Source of the DNA: Polyangiaceae bacterium
GTDB taxonomy: Bacteria; Myxococcota_A; Polyangia; Polyangiales; Polyangiaceae
Assembly: GCA_020633235.1 (NCBI GenBank)
Contig: JACKEA010000007.1
Location: forward strand, 550,604 to 614,603
Length of the DNA stretch: 64,000 bases
Direction of reading: 5' to 3'
A program made the position numbers and the translations under genes. The notes below the pieces were generated by a model that was not told the DNA's origin, did not search any database, and was given only the letters and a program-made list of their open reading frames with translations. Shown one piece after another: positions 25,234-34,293 of the stretch. How positions within the stretch are numbered: the stretch's first letter is position 1; each line of letters starts with the position of its first letter.

Positions 25234-28067
25234 GAACCCACGCGCTGGCGGTCCTTTCCCGCGTTCTCGTCGTCTTGGCACTGTTCACGCTGGGGTGTTC
25301 GTCGTCGGACCCGCCCACCGAGAACTACCAACCAGGCCCGGGGCAGTTCGGCGAGCCGTGTCAGAAGACGGAGGACTGCGCTTCGGGCGTGTGCGTGAAC
25401 CTCGGCAACGGACGCGGCGTGTGCTCTCACGCATGCAGTGCGGACGTGGCATGCCCGAGCTCCACCAACTGGGGCTGCCTGAAGGCAGACAACGTCGACG
25501 CAATGGTCTGCACCTGCGCTCCCGATTCCGATTCAGAGGTTTGTGGAGACGGCGCGGACAACGACTGTGACGGCTTGGTCGACAATTGCCAGCTGTGTAA
25601 CGGCAAAGCGATCCCCGAAAACGATCCGGCCAATTGCGGCGAGTGCGGCAACGCCTGCCGGCCGGATCAAATATGCTCCCTGAAAAGCTGCAAGTGCCCC
25701 CCAAACGCGGGGTTCGAGTGTGGTGGCAGTTGCGTGGATCTGGATACGGACGGGCAAAACTGCGGCGCTTGCGGCACGGCCTGTCCGGCCGGTCAGACGT
25801 GCGAGAAGGGCGCCTGCGTGTGCTCCGACGCCGTGGCGCCGGACTATTGCGACGGTGCCGGGTGCATCGACCTTCAATCCAACGACTCCAACTGTGGTGC
25901 CTGCGGTGTCACGTGCCCCTCCGGCACGCACTGCACGGAGGGCGCGTGCGAGTGCGGCGACGCCTTCAAACCGGACTACTGCAGCCCCGCCGGTTGCGTG
26001 AACCTGCAAGCGGACCACGCGAACTGCGGCAGCTGCGGCAATGGCTGCAACGCGGACGAGATCTGCAGCAACGGCGCGTGTCAGTGCTACGCCACGGGGT
26101 ACATCACGTGCGGTGGAAAGTGCGTGAACCCAAATGCAGATCCGGCGAACTGCGGGTCTTGCGGCGCCACCTGCATGGCGGGTCAGAACTGCTCCAACGG
26201 CAGCTGCAGCTGCCCTTGGACCAAGCCGGACGCCTGCAGCACGGGCTGCACCACGATCGCGACGGACCCGGACAACTGCGGCGCCTGCGGCAACAAGTGC
26301 CCCTCCAATCTCACCTGTGTGGCGGGTGCCTGCTCCTGCGACAAGGACAAGGTCCAGTGCGACAGCGCCTGCGTCAGCTTGCAGTCGGATTCGAACAACT
26401 GTGGTGCCTGCGGCAACGTGTGCCCGTCGAATCAATACTGCCTGGTCGGTGCCTGCAAATGCTCGACCTTTGGGCTCACTCCGTGCGGCGCGCAGTGTGT
26501 GGACTCCTCGACCGATACCCAGAACTGCGGAAGCTGCGGCAACGTGTGCCCGGGCACCCAGCTCTGCAGCGGCGGTACGTGCAAGTGCCCCACCGGGCAA
26601 ACCTGGTGCACGGCGTCCGGCGCTTGCGTGGACTTGAAGACGGACGCGCAGAACTGCGGCAGTTGTGCCAACGCCTGCAACCCGGGAGAAGCGTGTAGCA
26701 ACGGTTACTGCGCTTGTCCCACGTCGGGGGAGAAGTGGTGCGCTTCCACGGGCGTGTGCACGGACATCTCCAACAACTCCAGCCACTGTGGTGCGTGCGA
26801 CAAGGCGTGCCCTGCCGGGACGCAGTGTCAGAGCTACACCTGCAAGTGCCTGACGGCCGGACAGACCCTGTGCGGCGGCACGGATTGCTACGATCTGCAG
26901 AACGATCCCGCTCACTGCGGGTCTTGCAGCAACGCGTGCTCGGGCAATCAGGTGTGTACGGCGGGCAAGTGCGGCTGCCCGGCGCCCATCGTGGGCGCGC
27001 CACTGCGGCTCACGACGACTCCAACGGATGCTGCGCGGCCAGCCGCCGCATGGAGCGGCACCCACGTGGGCGTGGTCTACATCGAGAATCCGGCTGGCTC
27101 ATCACAATGGGGTGACTTGTACTTTGCCCTGCTGAACCCGGACGGGACTCGCGCGAAGAGTCCCGACATCGCGCTCACGACGACGCAATCGGTCCGCGAA
27201 CAACCCAGCATCGTGTGGACCGGGACGGAGTTCGGGGTGGCGTATCGACGGTCCACCTCCGCGATGTTCCAGCGGTTGGACGCGAACGGAACGCTGCTGG
27301 GCGCACCAGCCGACATCAACCTGGCTACGCCAGGGCCGATCTTGCCTTACATCTCGCCACTGGGACTGGCGTGGTCCCCGACATATGGTGGCTACGCGCT
27401 GTGCAGCCTCGGCTCGAGTGAAGTGGGGTTTCAGCGGATCGGCGCAACCGGCACGGCACCAGAGGCCGTCAATCACATCAACATCTTGGGCGCGCTGTTC
27501 GATGGTAACTGCAAGCTCGCAGTCTCTCCCGTGGGCGAGTGGGGGATCCTCGTGGGCGGCGGTGGCGGGTATGATTTCAAGTTCGTGCCCGTCAATCCCG
27601 ACGGATCGAAGACCAAGCCCACGACGACCCTCCAAGTGTACACATATGCGACCGAAGTCTCCTTGGTGTACGACGGCGCCGCGTGGCTCTCGGCTTGGCG
27701 TTACGAAGGTAGCGGGATCCGCGTGAACCGAGGCGAGACGCTCAACAGCCCATTCACGGCAGTTCCCTTCACCTCCAAGGGCGGCGACCACTACAACGTG
27801 AGCACGACGCTTTCTGGCACCGGAGCCGTGGAGCTCGTGTGGACCCAGCCAAACGACATTCGACTGCGTCGTTTCCTCGTGCCCACCTCGTCCACGAGCT
27901 TTCTCACGGCTTTGGGCGGAGAGGTTTCGATCCTCGCCACCCCGAACGCCATCGACATGACGGCGGTGCACACGGGGTCGGGATCGATGCTCACGCTGTG
28001 GGCCGACAATCGCTGGGGTGCGACGGAGCTGTACGCGGCACCGGTCGACTTCTCGAGTTGCCCCTGA
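25230..28067 (+). CDS. Giant Cys-rich repeat lipoprotein A (MXAN_6577-like repeats)
   Basis: 945 residues; ATG 25230 overlaps the stop of the gene before. The lipobox is TLGCS. The N-terminus GQFGEPCQKTEDCASGVCV is a Cys-knot-like module. A CGDGADNDCDGLVDNC segment follows, then about twelve repeats of ~37 residues around the pattern NCGxCGNxC-P-x-GQ-x-C-x-G-x-C-x-C. These repeats are common in myxobacterial surface proteins and are often mis-named after tryptophan synthase. The last ~350 residues, after CPAPIVGAP, are Cys-poor and beta-rich with short repeated GVVY/LYFALLNPDG segments, like a propeller. It is paralogous to the gene at 28473. Confidence 0.85.
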   Translation: MRTHALAVLSRVLVVLALFTLGCSSSDPPTENYQPGPGQFGEPCQKTEDCASGVCVNLGNGRGVCSHACSADVACPSSTNWGCLKADNVDAMVCTCAPDSDSEVCGDGADNDCDGLVDNCQLCNGKAIPENDPANCGECGNACRPDQICSLKSCKCPPNAGFECGGSCVDLDTDGQNCGACGTACPAGQTCEKGACVCSDAVAPDYCDGAGCIDLQSNDSNCGACGVTCPSGTHCTEGACECGDAFKPDYCSPAGCVNLQADHANCGSCGNGCNADEICSNGACQCYATGYITCGGKCVNPNADPANCGSCGATCMAGQNCSNGSCSCPWTKPDACSTGCTTIATDPDNCGACGNKCPSNLTCVAGACSCDKDKVQCDSACVSLQSDSNNCGACGNVCPSNQYCLVGACKCSTFGLTPCGAQCVDSSTDTQNCGSCGNVCPGTQLCSGGTCKCPTGQTWCTASGACVDLKTDAQNCGSCANACNPGEACSNGYCACPTSGEKWCASTGVCTDISNNSSHCGACDKACPAGTQCQSYTCKCLTAGQTLCGGTDCYDLQNDPAHCGSCSNACSGNQVCTAGKCGCPAPIVGAPLRLTTTPTDAARPAAAWSGTHVGVVYIENPAGSSQWGDLYFALLNPDGTRAKSPDIALTTTQSVREQPSIVWTGTEFGVAYRRSTSAMFQRLDANGTLLGAPADINLATPGPILPYISPLGLAWSPTYGGYALCSLGSSEVGFQRIGATGTAPEAVNHINILGALFDGNCKLAVSPVGEWGILVGGGGGYDFKFVPVNPDGSKTKPTTTLQVYTYATEVSLVYDGAAWLSAWRYEGSGIRVNRGETLNSPFTAVPFTSKGGDHYNVSTTLSGTGAVELVWTQPNDIRLRRFLVPTSSTSFLTALGGEVSILATPNAIDMTAVHTGSGSMLTLWADNRWGATELYAAPVDFSSCP

Positions 28068-28081
28068 CGCGGTTCGGGGCG

Positions 28082-28104
28082 CGAGCTTCCGCGGCGAACC
28101 GGCA
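28082..28104 (+). repeat. Dispersed intergenic repeat copy R7 (degenerate)
   Basis: CGAGCTTCCGCGGCGAACCGGCA, about three mismatches from the consensus. It lies 15 nt after the stop of Cys-rich lipoprotein A and directly ahead of a gene fragment. Confidence 0.55.
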
Positions 28105-28111
28105 TGAAAAC

Positions 28112-28342
28112 GGCCAACTCGCGTCCTCCCAGGCCCAGCCCATGGGCGTGGCGACCGACGGCGTGAACGTCTACTGGGTCAATCGCAATGACGGAACGGT
28201 GAAGCGCTGCTCAGTTGGGGTCTGCAAGCCTCAGACCCTGGCCACCGGGCAGGGCTACCCGTGGGGCATCACCATCGACGACACCAGCATTTATTGGACC
28301 AACCGCAGCAGTGGCACGATCATGAAGATGGTCGTGAAGTAG
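28112..28342 (+). pseudogene. 3' fragment of a beta-propeller (YWxNRxxGTxxR) lipoprotein gene
   Basis: The last ~75 codons read like the C-terminus of a myxobacterial propeller protein: two blades with VYWVNRNDGTVKR and IYWTNRSSGTIMK and the link GVCKPQTLATGQGYPWGIT, ending in a stop. Upstream, the frame runs into dispersed repeat R7 and the 3' end of the neighbouring lipoprotein gene, with no start, signal peptide or earlier blades. It is therefore the remnant of a longer gene lost by deletion, possibly when the giant lipoprotein pair was duplicated around it. Confidence 0.6.
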
Positions 28343-28472
28343 CGACCACTTCTGTCGCAAGTGGCTTCGTTGCGCTTGTCAAGTGGCGTGACGAGCGTCA
28401 TGCCCCGCGCAATCCGCTTCTCCCGCGTTGCTGCATGGGCGATACTCTGCACACCAAGCGGGCGGGTACATC

Positions 28473-31427
28473 ATGCGAGAGAGCAGGTTTGCGGGGCGGG
28501 CGCTTCAGGCCCTGTTGCTGGCGTTGGCGATGTTCTTGGGAGGTTGCAGCTCCGGGGACGACAACGCTTCGGGATACGTCCCGGGTAGCGGGCAGTTTGG
28601 CGAGCCGTGTCAGGAGAGCGAGGACTGCGCGTCCGGCCTCTGCGTGCGCGTGGATGCGAGCCACGGCATCTGCACCCACGGCTGCACCGGGGACGTGAGC
28701 TGTCCGACCTCGCCGAACTGGGGCTGTCTGCAAGGCGCCAACTACAACGCGCCGGTGTGTGCCTGTGCTCCTACGGCAGCATCCGAGGTTTGTGGGGACG
28801 GCGCGGACAACGACTGCAACGGCCTCATCGACGACTGCCAGTTCTGCAACGGCAAGCCCGTCCCAGCGAACGATCCGCAGAACTGCGGCAGCTGCGGCAA
28901 TGCGTGCCAAACCGGGCAGATCTGTTCGCAGGGCACCTGCAAGTGCCCGCCGGACGCACCCTTTCAGTGCAACGGCGTGTGCGTGGATCTGGACACCAAT
29001 CCGGGCCACTGCGGCAGTTGCGGCACGGTATGCCCATCCGGCCAGAGCTGCGACAACGGCGTTTGCTCCTGCGGGGAAGGGGACGCGCAGGACTACTGCC
29101 CGGGCGTGGGCTGCGTGGACCTACAGAGCAGCGACGAGAGTTGCGGCACCTGTGGCAACAAGTGCCCCTACGCCACGGTTTGCTTCAAAGGCGAGTGCAA
29201 GTGCTACGACACCAGCAAGCCCGATTACTGCTCCACGGGCTGCGTGAACCTGCAGTCCGACAAGGGCAACTGTGGCGCTTGCGGTAACAGCTGCCCCGTG
29301 GGCCAGCTGTGCGTGGACGGCAGCTGTGAGTGCAGCCTCACGGGCTACCTTGCCTGTAACGGCACCTGCATCAACCCCAAGGCGGACGCGAACAACTGTG
29401 GCAGCTGCGGCAACGCTTGCGCCACGGGTCAGGGCTGCGTCGCCGGCAACTGCACGTGTCCGACGCTGACGCCGAATCTGTGCAACGGCGCCTGCACGAA
29501 CACGTCCACGGACAAATCCAATTGCGGGGCCTGCGGCACCGTATGTGGTGTGGGATTGTACTGCCTGAACGGCAAGTGCTCGTGTCCGTACACCACGCAG
29601 ACGTCGTGCAACGGGTCCTGTGTGTATCTGAGCACGGACGAGAACAACTGTGGCTCGTGCGGCAACGTGTGCCCTGCTGGGAAGTATTGCCTCAGCGGCA
29701 CGTGCTCGTGCTCGAGTGGATACACGGATTGCGGGAACGGCTGCGTCAACACCTCCACGGATGCCAACAACTGTGGCTCGTGCGGCAACGTGTGCCCCGG
29801 GAGTCAGACGTGCAGCGGGGGAACGTGCAAGTGCCCCACGGGTCAGGGTTTCTGCGTCGCGACCAACCAATGCAAGACGTTGTCCAGCGATCCGGACAAC
29901 TGCGGCTCCTGCGGAAACGTCTGCAACTCCGGAGAGAGCTGCGTCAGCGGCGTGTGCAAGTGTCCGACAACGGGGCAAAAGTGGTGCGCGTCCACCGGTA
30001 CTTGTACCGACACGTTGGCCAATGCCAGCCATTGCGGCGCCTGCGACAACGCCTGCAACCCCGGCGAAATCTGCCAGAACAGCACCTGCAAGTGTGCGAA
30101 CTACGGCGAGAAGTGGTGCGCGTCCACCGGCACCTGCACCGACACGATCATGAATTCCAGCCACTGCGGGGCGTGTGACAACGCCTGCCCCGCCGGCACT
30201 TCGTGCTCGAACTACTCCTGCAAGTGCACCACCGCGGGCCAGACCTTGTGCGGGTCCCAGTGCTTCGATCTGCAGATGGATCCCGCCCACTGCGGAAGCT
30301 GCAACATCGCCTGCAGCTCGAAGCAGATCTGTAGCGCCGGCAAGTGCACCTGTGATGCGCCCATCGTGGGAGCAGCAACGCGCTTGACCAACACCGTCAC
30401 GGACACCGTCATGCCGGCGACGGCGTGGTCCGGTTCCCACGTTGGCGTCGTGTATCAGGAGAACCCTGCCGGCTTCTCCACACAGCCGGCAGATCTGTAC
30501 TTCGCGCTGCTCAACGCGGACGGCACCCGCGCCAAGACACCAGACGTGGCGCTCACCACGGGGGGCGGCGTGCTGAGTTCTCCGAGCATCGTGTGGACCG
30601 GCTCCGAGTTTGGCGTGGTGTGGACCGTGAGCGGCTCGGTGATGTTCCGCAGGATAGGCGCGGACGGCACGCCCGTCGCTGCCGCCGAGAACATCACCAC
30701 GAACACCGCCGGGACCAAGCTGCCCTACAACGGCACGCCGTCCATCGCTTGGTCGTCGACCTACGGTGGCTACGCCTTGAGCAACCAGGGTTCCAACACC
30801 GTCTACTTCCAGCGCATCGGGGCCACCGGTGCCACGCCGGATCCGGTGAACGCGATCACGGCCAGTTGCTCCAGCAGCGGCAAGCCCGCCATGGCCGTGT
30901 CGCCCAGCGGAGAGTGGGGCATCCTGGTCGGCGGCTACGGCTACGGTGTGTATCTGATCCTGGTGAATCCCGACGGCTCCAAGACCAAGCCGAACGTGAC
31001 CATGGATTCCAGCTCCAGTGGGCAGGTGACGGCGCTCTTGTACGACGGAACCACCTGGGTCTCCGCGTGGCACTTCAGCTACAACGGTCTGCGCTTGAAT
31101 CGCGGCGAGACGGCCAGCCCGAACCTGGTCGTGACCCTGTCTTCCAGCTTGCACCCGCAGATGGCGATCACGCAGTCGAATCCCAACGTGATCAACCTGA
31201 TCTGGACGCAGCCGAACGACATCCGCATGCGGCGGTTCTTGACGTCGTCCGTAAGCAGCGGCTTCTTGCCGATGGGCAACGAGTTCTCGATCCTGAGCAC
31301 GCAGAACGCCCTGGAGGTCTCGGCCGTTCAAGCCGGACCGACGGACTTGCTCGTCACCTGGTCCGACACCCGCTGGGGTGCGCCGGAGCTGTACACCTCG
31401 GCGCTGAGCCTGGCAGACTGCCCGTGA
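28473..31427 (+). CDS. Giant Cys-rich repeat lipoprotein B, paralogue of A
   Basis: 984 residues from ATG 28473. The lipobox is MFLGGCS. It has the same order as lipoprotein A: GQFGEPCQESEDCASGLCV, CGDGADNDCNGLIDDC, then about thirteen NCGSCGNxC repeats. The repeats near the C-terminal end are nearly identical to each other (EKWCASTGTCTDT twice), and a Cys-poor beta-rich region follows CDAPIVGAATRLT. One extra repeat accounts for most of the length difference from A. The two genes are tandem duplicates with a propeller fragment between them. Repeat copy number is probably variable between strains. Surface-exposed; the ligand is unknown. Confidence 0.85.
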   Translation: MRESRFAGRALQALLLALAMFLGGCSSGDDNASGYVPGSGQFGEPCQESEDCASGLCVRVDASHGICTHGCTGDVSCPTSPNWGCLQGANYNAPVCACAPTAASEVCGDGADNDCNGLIDDCQFCNGKPVPANDPQNCGSCGNACQTGQICSQGTCKCPPDAPFQCNGVCVDLDTNPGHCGSCGTVCPSGQSCDNGVCSCGEGDAQDYCPGVGCVDLQSSDESCGTCGNKCPYATVCFKGECKCYDTSKPDYCSTGCVNLQSDKGNCGACGNSCPVGQLCVDGSCECSLTGYLACNGTCINPKADANNCGSCGNACATGQGCVAGNCTCPTLTPNLCNGACTNTSTDKSNCGACGTVCGVGLYCLNGKCSCPYTTQTSCNGSCVYLSTDENNCGSCGNVCPAGKYCLSGTCSCSSGYTDCGNGCVNTSTDANNCGSCGNVCPGSQTCSGGTCKCPTGQGFCVATNQCKTLSSDPDNCGSCGNVCNSGESCVSGVCKCPTTGQKWCASTGTCTDTLANASHCGACDNACNPGEICQNSTCKCANYGEKWCASTGTCTDTIMNSSHCGACDNACPAGTSCSNYSCKCTTAGQTLCGSQCFDLQMDPAHCGSCNIACSSKQICSAGKCTCDAPIVGAATRLTNTVTDTVMPATAWSGSHVGVVYQENPAGFSTQPADLYFALLNADGTRAKTPDVALTTGGGVLSSPSIVWTGSEFGVVWTVSGSVMFRRIGADGTPVAAAENITTNTAGTKLPYNGTPSIAWSSTYGGYALSNQGSNTVYFQRIGATGATPDPVNAITASCSSSGKPAMAVSPSGEWGILVGGYGYGVYLILVNPDGSKTKPNVTMDSSSSGQVTALLYDGTTWVSAWHFSYNGLRLNRGETASPNLVVTLSSSLHPQMAITQSNPNVINLIWTQPNDIRMRRFLTSSVSSGFLPMGNEFSILSTQNALEVSAVQAGPTDLLVTWSDTRWGAPELYTSALSLADCP

Positions 31428-31430
31428 GGC

Positions 31431-32006
31431 TCAGCGCTGCGCCATGAGGGACTGCCCGCTGCGGGCGACGAACACCACGCTGTTCTGCCCCTCTCGGTGT
31501 ACCAACACATAGCTTTCGGAGAACGGATTGGCCGCCGCGATGTTCTCGCGGAAGCGTTCCACCGCCGTGTCGTCGGCATGACTGAAGGTCATGCGGCACA
31601 GCGTGGTGCCGCAGCGCACGTCCTTCAGCTGGGAGCCATCGATGTGAACGGCGCCCTCAAGCTTTCGCTCCGCGGAAAGGGACCAGCTCGGATCCGTGCC
31701 TTGGGTCTCGAGATCCTCCGTGGCCTGCTCCACGGGATCCACCTCGCTCCGCTCGTTGGTCGTGGCCGGCGCGGCCTCCGCTTCGGCCGTCGTCGTCGGC
31801 GTGCTCACCTGACGCACGATCTCTCGGGTGAAGCTCGGTCGCCGGCTCACTTCGGCGAGGGACTCCCGCACGTGGGCGAGCTCCGCCTCCGTGCGCTCGA
31901 GGCGCTCGGTCAAGGCCGTGTCCGCGGGTTTCGGCCTTTGCACCAACACCGCAGCGGTCACCGCCGCCAGGGCTCCCGTCGCGATCCACAAGACATCCCA
32001 CCGCAT
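31431..32006 (-). CDS. Membrane-anchored periplasmic protein, hypothetical
   Basis: 191 residues. One N-terminal membrane helix (VLWIATGALAAVTAAVLVQ) is followed by a coiled-coil-like segment (ERLERTEAELAHVRESLAEV) and a Thr/Ala-rich linker. The C-terminal ~90 residues contain DVRCGTTLCRMTFSHAD, a Cys pair found in small periplasmic domains of myxobacterial proteins (S-V-x-C-x-x-x-x-C-R). The start lies 3 nt after the stop of the upstream secreted protein gene, so they form an operon. Family and function are not known. Confidence 0.65.
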   Translation of the reverse strand: MRWDVLWIATGALAAVTAAVLVQRPKPADTALTERLERTEAELAHVRESLAEVSRRPSFTREIVRQVSTPTTTAEAEAAPATTNERSEVDPVEQATEDLETQGTDPSWSLSAERKLEGAVHIDGSQLKDVRCGTTLCRMTFSHADDTAVERFRENIAAANPFSESYVLVHREGQNSVVFVARSGQSLMAQR

Positions 32007-32009
32007 GGC

Positions 32010-32516
32010 TCAGTCCAGCACCGTGAAGCCGCGCACCTCGGCCGCGCCGCTGGCCGTCTTGGCGGGCAGCGTGCAGAACACGTGGAGCACGCCATCGGAG
32101 AGCCCCTCGAACACGTTCAGGCTCATGCTCAGCTGGGTTGCACCCACGGCGCTGGTGCTGGCGAACGCCGAGAAGAAGTCAGGGCTGCTGGGCAACGCGG
32201 TGAGCTTCTCCACGAAGGCGGTGCAGCTGATGTTGCTGCCGTTTCCCGTGAGGTTCACGTACACGTGGAGGGGGTCGCCGTAGCTCCGGTCCACCATGAA
32301 GGGAACAGGACAGTCCATCTGCAATTGCTGGGTGGTGTGCTCGTTCTGGATGCGGCCGAAGTTGGTGTAGTTCGCCGAACCCAGGCCGGCGCGAGGCTGA
32401 CACACGCTGCCGGCGGCTTCCGTCAGGTAGATCGATGGATCCGTGGCGTGGGCCTCCGGAGCCGTGACCAGGAATCCGAACAGACCGAGGGGCCAGATGA
32501 ACTTCAGGCTTTTCAT
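32010..32516 (-). CDS. Secreted hypothetical protein
   Basis: 168 residues from ATG 32516, with GGAGGAA 4-5 nt upstream. A cleavable signal peptide (FIWPLGLFGFLVTAPEAHA) is followed by a beta-rich domain with four Cys (CQPRAG, MDCPVPF, NISCTAF, HVFCTLP) that probably form two disulfides. The layout, with Y-x-N-F-G-R-I and a closing Cys-Thr-Leu-Pro, is seen in small secreted proteins of unknown function in Polyangia. It is first in a two-gene operon with the membrane-anchored protein downstream. Confidence 0.65.
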   Translation of the reverse strand: MKSLKFIWPLGLFGFLVTAPEAHATDPSIYLTEAAGSVCQPRAGLGSANYTNFGRIQNEHTTQQLQMDCPVPFMVDRSYGDPLHVYVNLTGNGSNISCTAFVEKLTALPSSPDFFSAFASTSAVGATQLSMSLNVFEGLSDGVLHVFCTLPAKTASGAAEVRGFTVLD

Positions 32517-32579
32517 GTTTCCTCCACGTGAAGACCTCACGTAGAGGGTATTGGCCGCGACGCTCCGAAATCTGACGCG

Positions 32580-33512
32580 TCAGCTGATGCCCATGGCGCG
32601 GAGAAGCTCGCGGGCGGCCTGCGGCGAGAGGGATCCGTCGGCCACCCGTGCCAAGATCTTCTGCAGCTCCGCGTCCGTGGGAGCGCCCGCGCTGCGATAC
32701 GGATCGACGGCGGGGGCCGGCGCTTGTTCTCGGGCGACGGGTACGGGTTCGACCACACCGCGAAAGGTCTCGTTCGAGGGGCTCACCCGGATCGCGCCCA
32801 GATCCGCTTCCAAGAACAGGGAAGCGTCGGCGTCCGCCAGAGACGGGAAGTCGACTCGAGCCGATCCGAGGGACGTCTTGGCGTCGATGTGCACCGGCAT
32901 GCCCCGGGCCAGGGCGACGCGAATGGCGCCCATGCTGGTTCGAATCGTGTGGCGCCCCGCGGCCAAGAACGCGATGTCCAGTCGCACCGCCCCGGCGCTG
33001 GTGGAGACGTCCACGGTTCCGCCGATGCCCGTACCGTCGATGCGCCCCGCCTGCGTCTCGAGACGCAGGCGCCCCGTCACGTCGTCCAGCGTCACGCGTC
33101 CGGCGTGTGCTTCCACCGAGAGGTCACAGCCCCACAAGTGTTCCACGTGGACGCGTCCAGCGTTGGAGAGGATCCGAAGCTGACCGTCCCGCGGGACATG
33201 TAGCCGTAACTTCCCGTGGCGGTCCTCCTTCCAGCGTTGCTCCCAGAAAGAAGCGTCCCAGAAGCGGCCATCCCACCAAGGACGAAAGATACTCTGCTCC
33301 TTGGTGCCATTTTGCCCTGGATGGGCGAGACGTACTCGCGTGGTGCCACCGCCTCCGGACACGTCCACCGAGCTGCACATCTCGCCGAGCACCTCCACGA
33401 ACGGCTGTTGGCCGGCCTCCACGGGCACGACGTGGACGTGCACGAAATCGGCGTCGAGCTCCAGCCGCGGATGCTCGTCGAGAGGAAGAGGTGTGATCCT
33501 GGACATGTTCAT
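32580..33512 (-). CDS. DUF4097-like beta-repeat protein with SHOCT-like tail
   Basis: About 310 residues, starting at ATG 33512 (ATGA overlap with the DUF2089 gene) or ATG 33506, which has a GGAG spaced 6 nt. It has repeated beta strands with alternating Gly/Asp/Val, as in DUF4097-type adhesin-like proteins: SNAGRVHVEHLWGCDLSVEA, HAGRVTLDDVTGRLRLETQ, AGRIDGTGIGGTVDVSTSAG. The last ~35 residues (ELQKILARVADGSLSPQAAR ELLRAMG) form a short helical SHOCT-like module. No signal peptide is visible, so it is probably cytoplasmic. It pairs with the upstream DUF2089 regulator, an arrangement common in bacteria. Likely a regulatory or scaffold partner. Confidence 0.7.
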   Translation of the reverse strand: MNMSRITPLPLDEHPRLELDADFVHVHVVPVEAGQQPFVEVLGEMCSSVDVSGGGGTTRVRLAHPGQNGTKEQSIFRPWWDGRFWDASFWEQRWKEDRHGKLRLHVPRDGQLRILSNAGRVHVEHLWGCDLSVEAHAGRVTLDDVTGRLRLETQAGRIDGTGIGGTVDVSTSAGAVRLDIAFLAAGRHTIRTSMGAIRVALARGMPVHIDAKTSLGSARVDFPSLADADASLFLEADLGAIRVSPSNETFRGVVEPVPVAREQAPAPAVDPYRSAGAPTDAELQKILARVADGSLSPQAARELLRAMGIS

Positions 33513-33886
33513 CTCCGTTCGCCCTTGAGGCGCTTGGCGGCTTCTTCTGGAGTCAGGTCCCCGCGAGCGAGGGACTCCAGAACTTCGTCGATGTGCGAGC
33601 CGCGCGGATCGATGGGCGCGCCGAGGGCTTGCACGACTTGGTCGAGACGCGACACCACCGTCGGGTAGGAGATGCCCAAGCGTTGCTCGACGTCTTTGAT
33701 CTTGCCGCGGCACTCGAGGAACACCTCCACGAAGCTCTGCTGCTCGCGGCTCAGGCGACCGAGGCGTCCAGCGGTGAAGTCCCCTTCCAAGGCGGTGCCG
33801 CAGGAAGTGCACCCGAGCCGCGCGATGGTCAGGGCGCCCGAGCACACGGGACAGGTGGTGGGAGCTAGCCTCGAAGCCATGTTCAC
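33509..33886 (-). CDS. DUF2089 family zinc-ribbon/HTH regulator
   Basis: 125 residues. An N-terminal zinc ribbon with CPVC and CTSC is followed by SREQQSFVEVFLECRGKIKD and RLGISYPTVVSRLDQVVQAL, a sigma-70-region-4-like HTH in which the last segment reads DNA. The C-terminus EEAAKRLKG is a small helical tail. All are features of DUF2089 regulators, which usually control a downstream DUF4097 gene, and the next gene is exactly that. Its promoter is shared with the divergent ArsR gene. Confidence 0.85.
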   Translation of the reverse strand: MNMASRLAPTTCPVCSGALTIARLGCTSCGTALEGDFTAGRLGRLSREQQSFVEVFLECRGKIKDVEQRLGISYPTVVSRLDQVVQALGAPIDPRGSHIDEVLESLARGDLTPEEAAKRLKGERR

Positions 33887-33987
33887 GAAAATTAATATTC
33901 ACATTGAGAAAATCAAGCCTATCCTTGAAACATAGTTCCAGAAGTGAATGAGTTCACATTCATATGAGCAAAAGGTAATATGAAAAC
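33887..33987. promoter_or_regulatory. AT-rich divergent promoter with ArsR-type operator
   Basis: The region between the DUF2089 and ArsR genes is far richer in A/T than its surroundings. It contains a perfect inverted repeat, TGAATG-AGTTCA-CATTCA, at 33945-33962, typical in size for an ArsR-family operator. TTCACGAAAATTAATATTCAC and TATGA-n10-TATGA repeats flank it (the first given here only as its Cys-less core pattern). It probably drives both genes and is autoregulated. Confidence 0.6.
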
Positions 33988-34293
33988 ATGAACGCCTTCG
34001 AGCTCCTCGCCGATCCCACCCGTCGTCGCATGATGGACGAGCTGCGCCACGGCGAACGCTCCGTGACCGAGCTCGTGGAGCGGCTGGGCATGAAGCAGCC
34101 CACGGTGTCGAAGCAGCTCAAGGTGCTGCGCGACGCGGGGCTGGCGAAGGTGCGCGTGGATGCGAAGCGGCGCTTGTACCAGTTGGACACGACTCCCCTT
34201 CGCGAAGTGGACGATTGGCTCACGCCGTACCGCAAGCTCTGGAGCGACCGACTGGACGCTCTCGCGGATCACCTCACGAGGACGAGCGACTGA
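33988..34293 (+). CDS. ArsR family transcriptional regulator
   Basis: 101 residues with the winged-helix core of ArsR/SmtB regulators: FELLADPTRRRMMDELRHGE, ELVERLGMKQPTVSKQLKVL (the recognition helix) and DAGLAKVRVDAKRRLYQLD (the wing). No Cys metal-binding motif is present, so it is the metal-independent subfamily that typically regulates a following SRPBCC/AHSA1 gene. That gene does follow, sharing TGATG. An inverted repeat at 33945-33962 is the likely operator. Confidence 0.92.
   Translation: MNAFELLADPTRRRMMDELRHGERSVTELVERLGMKQPTVSKQLKVLRDAGLAKVRVDAKRRLYQLDTTPLREVDDWLTPYRKLWSDRLDALADHLTRTSD

Noticed and set aside
29121..31331. 736-codon open frame antisense to Cys-rich lipoprotein B
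   Set aside because: The coding strand has a lipobox and regular Cys repeats; the antisense frame is a by-product of repeat periodicity.
25230..31427. Tryptophan synthase annotation often given to such Cys-rich proteins
   Set aside because: No TIM-barrel or PLP motif is present; only NCGxCGNxC repeats and a lipobox are seen.
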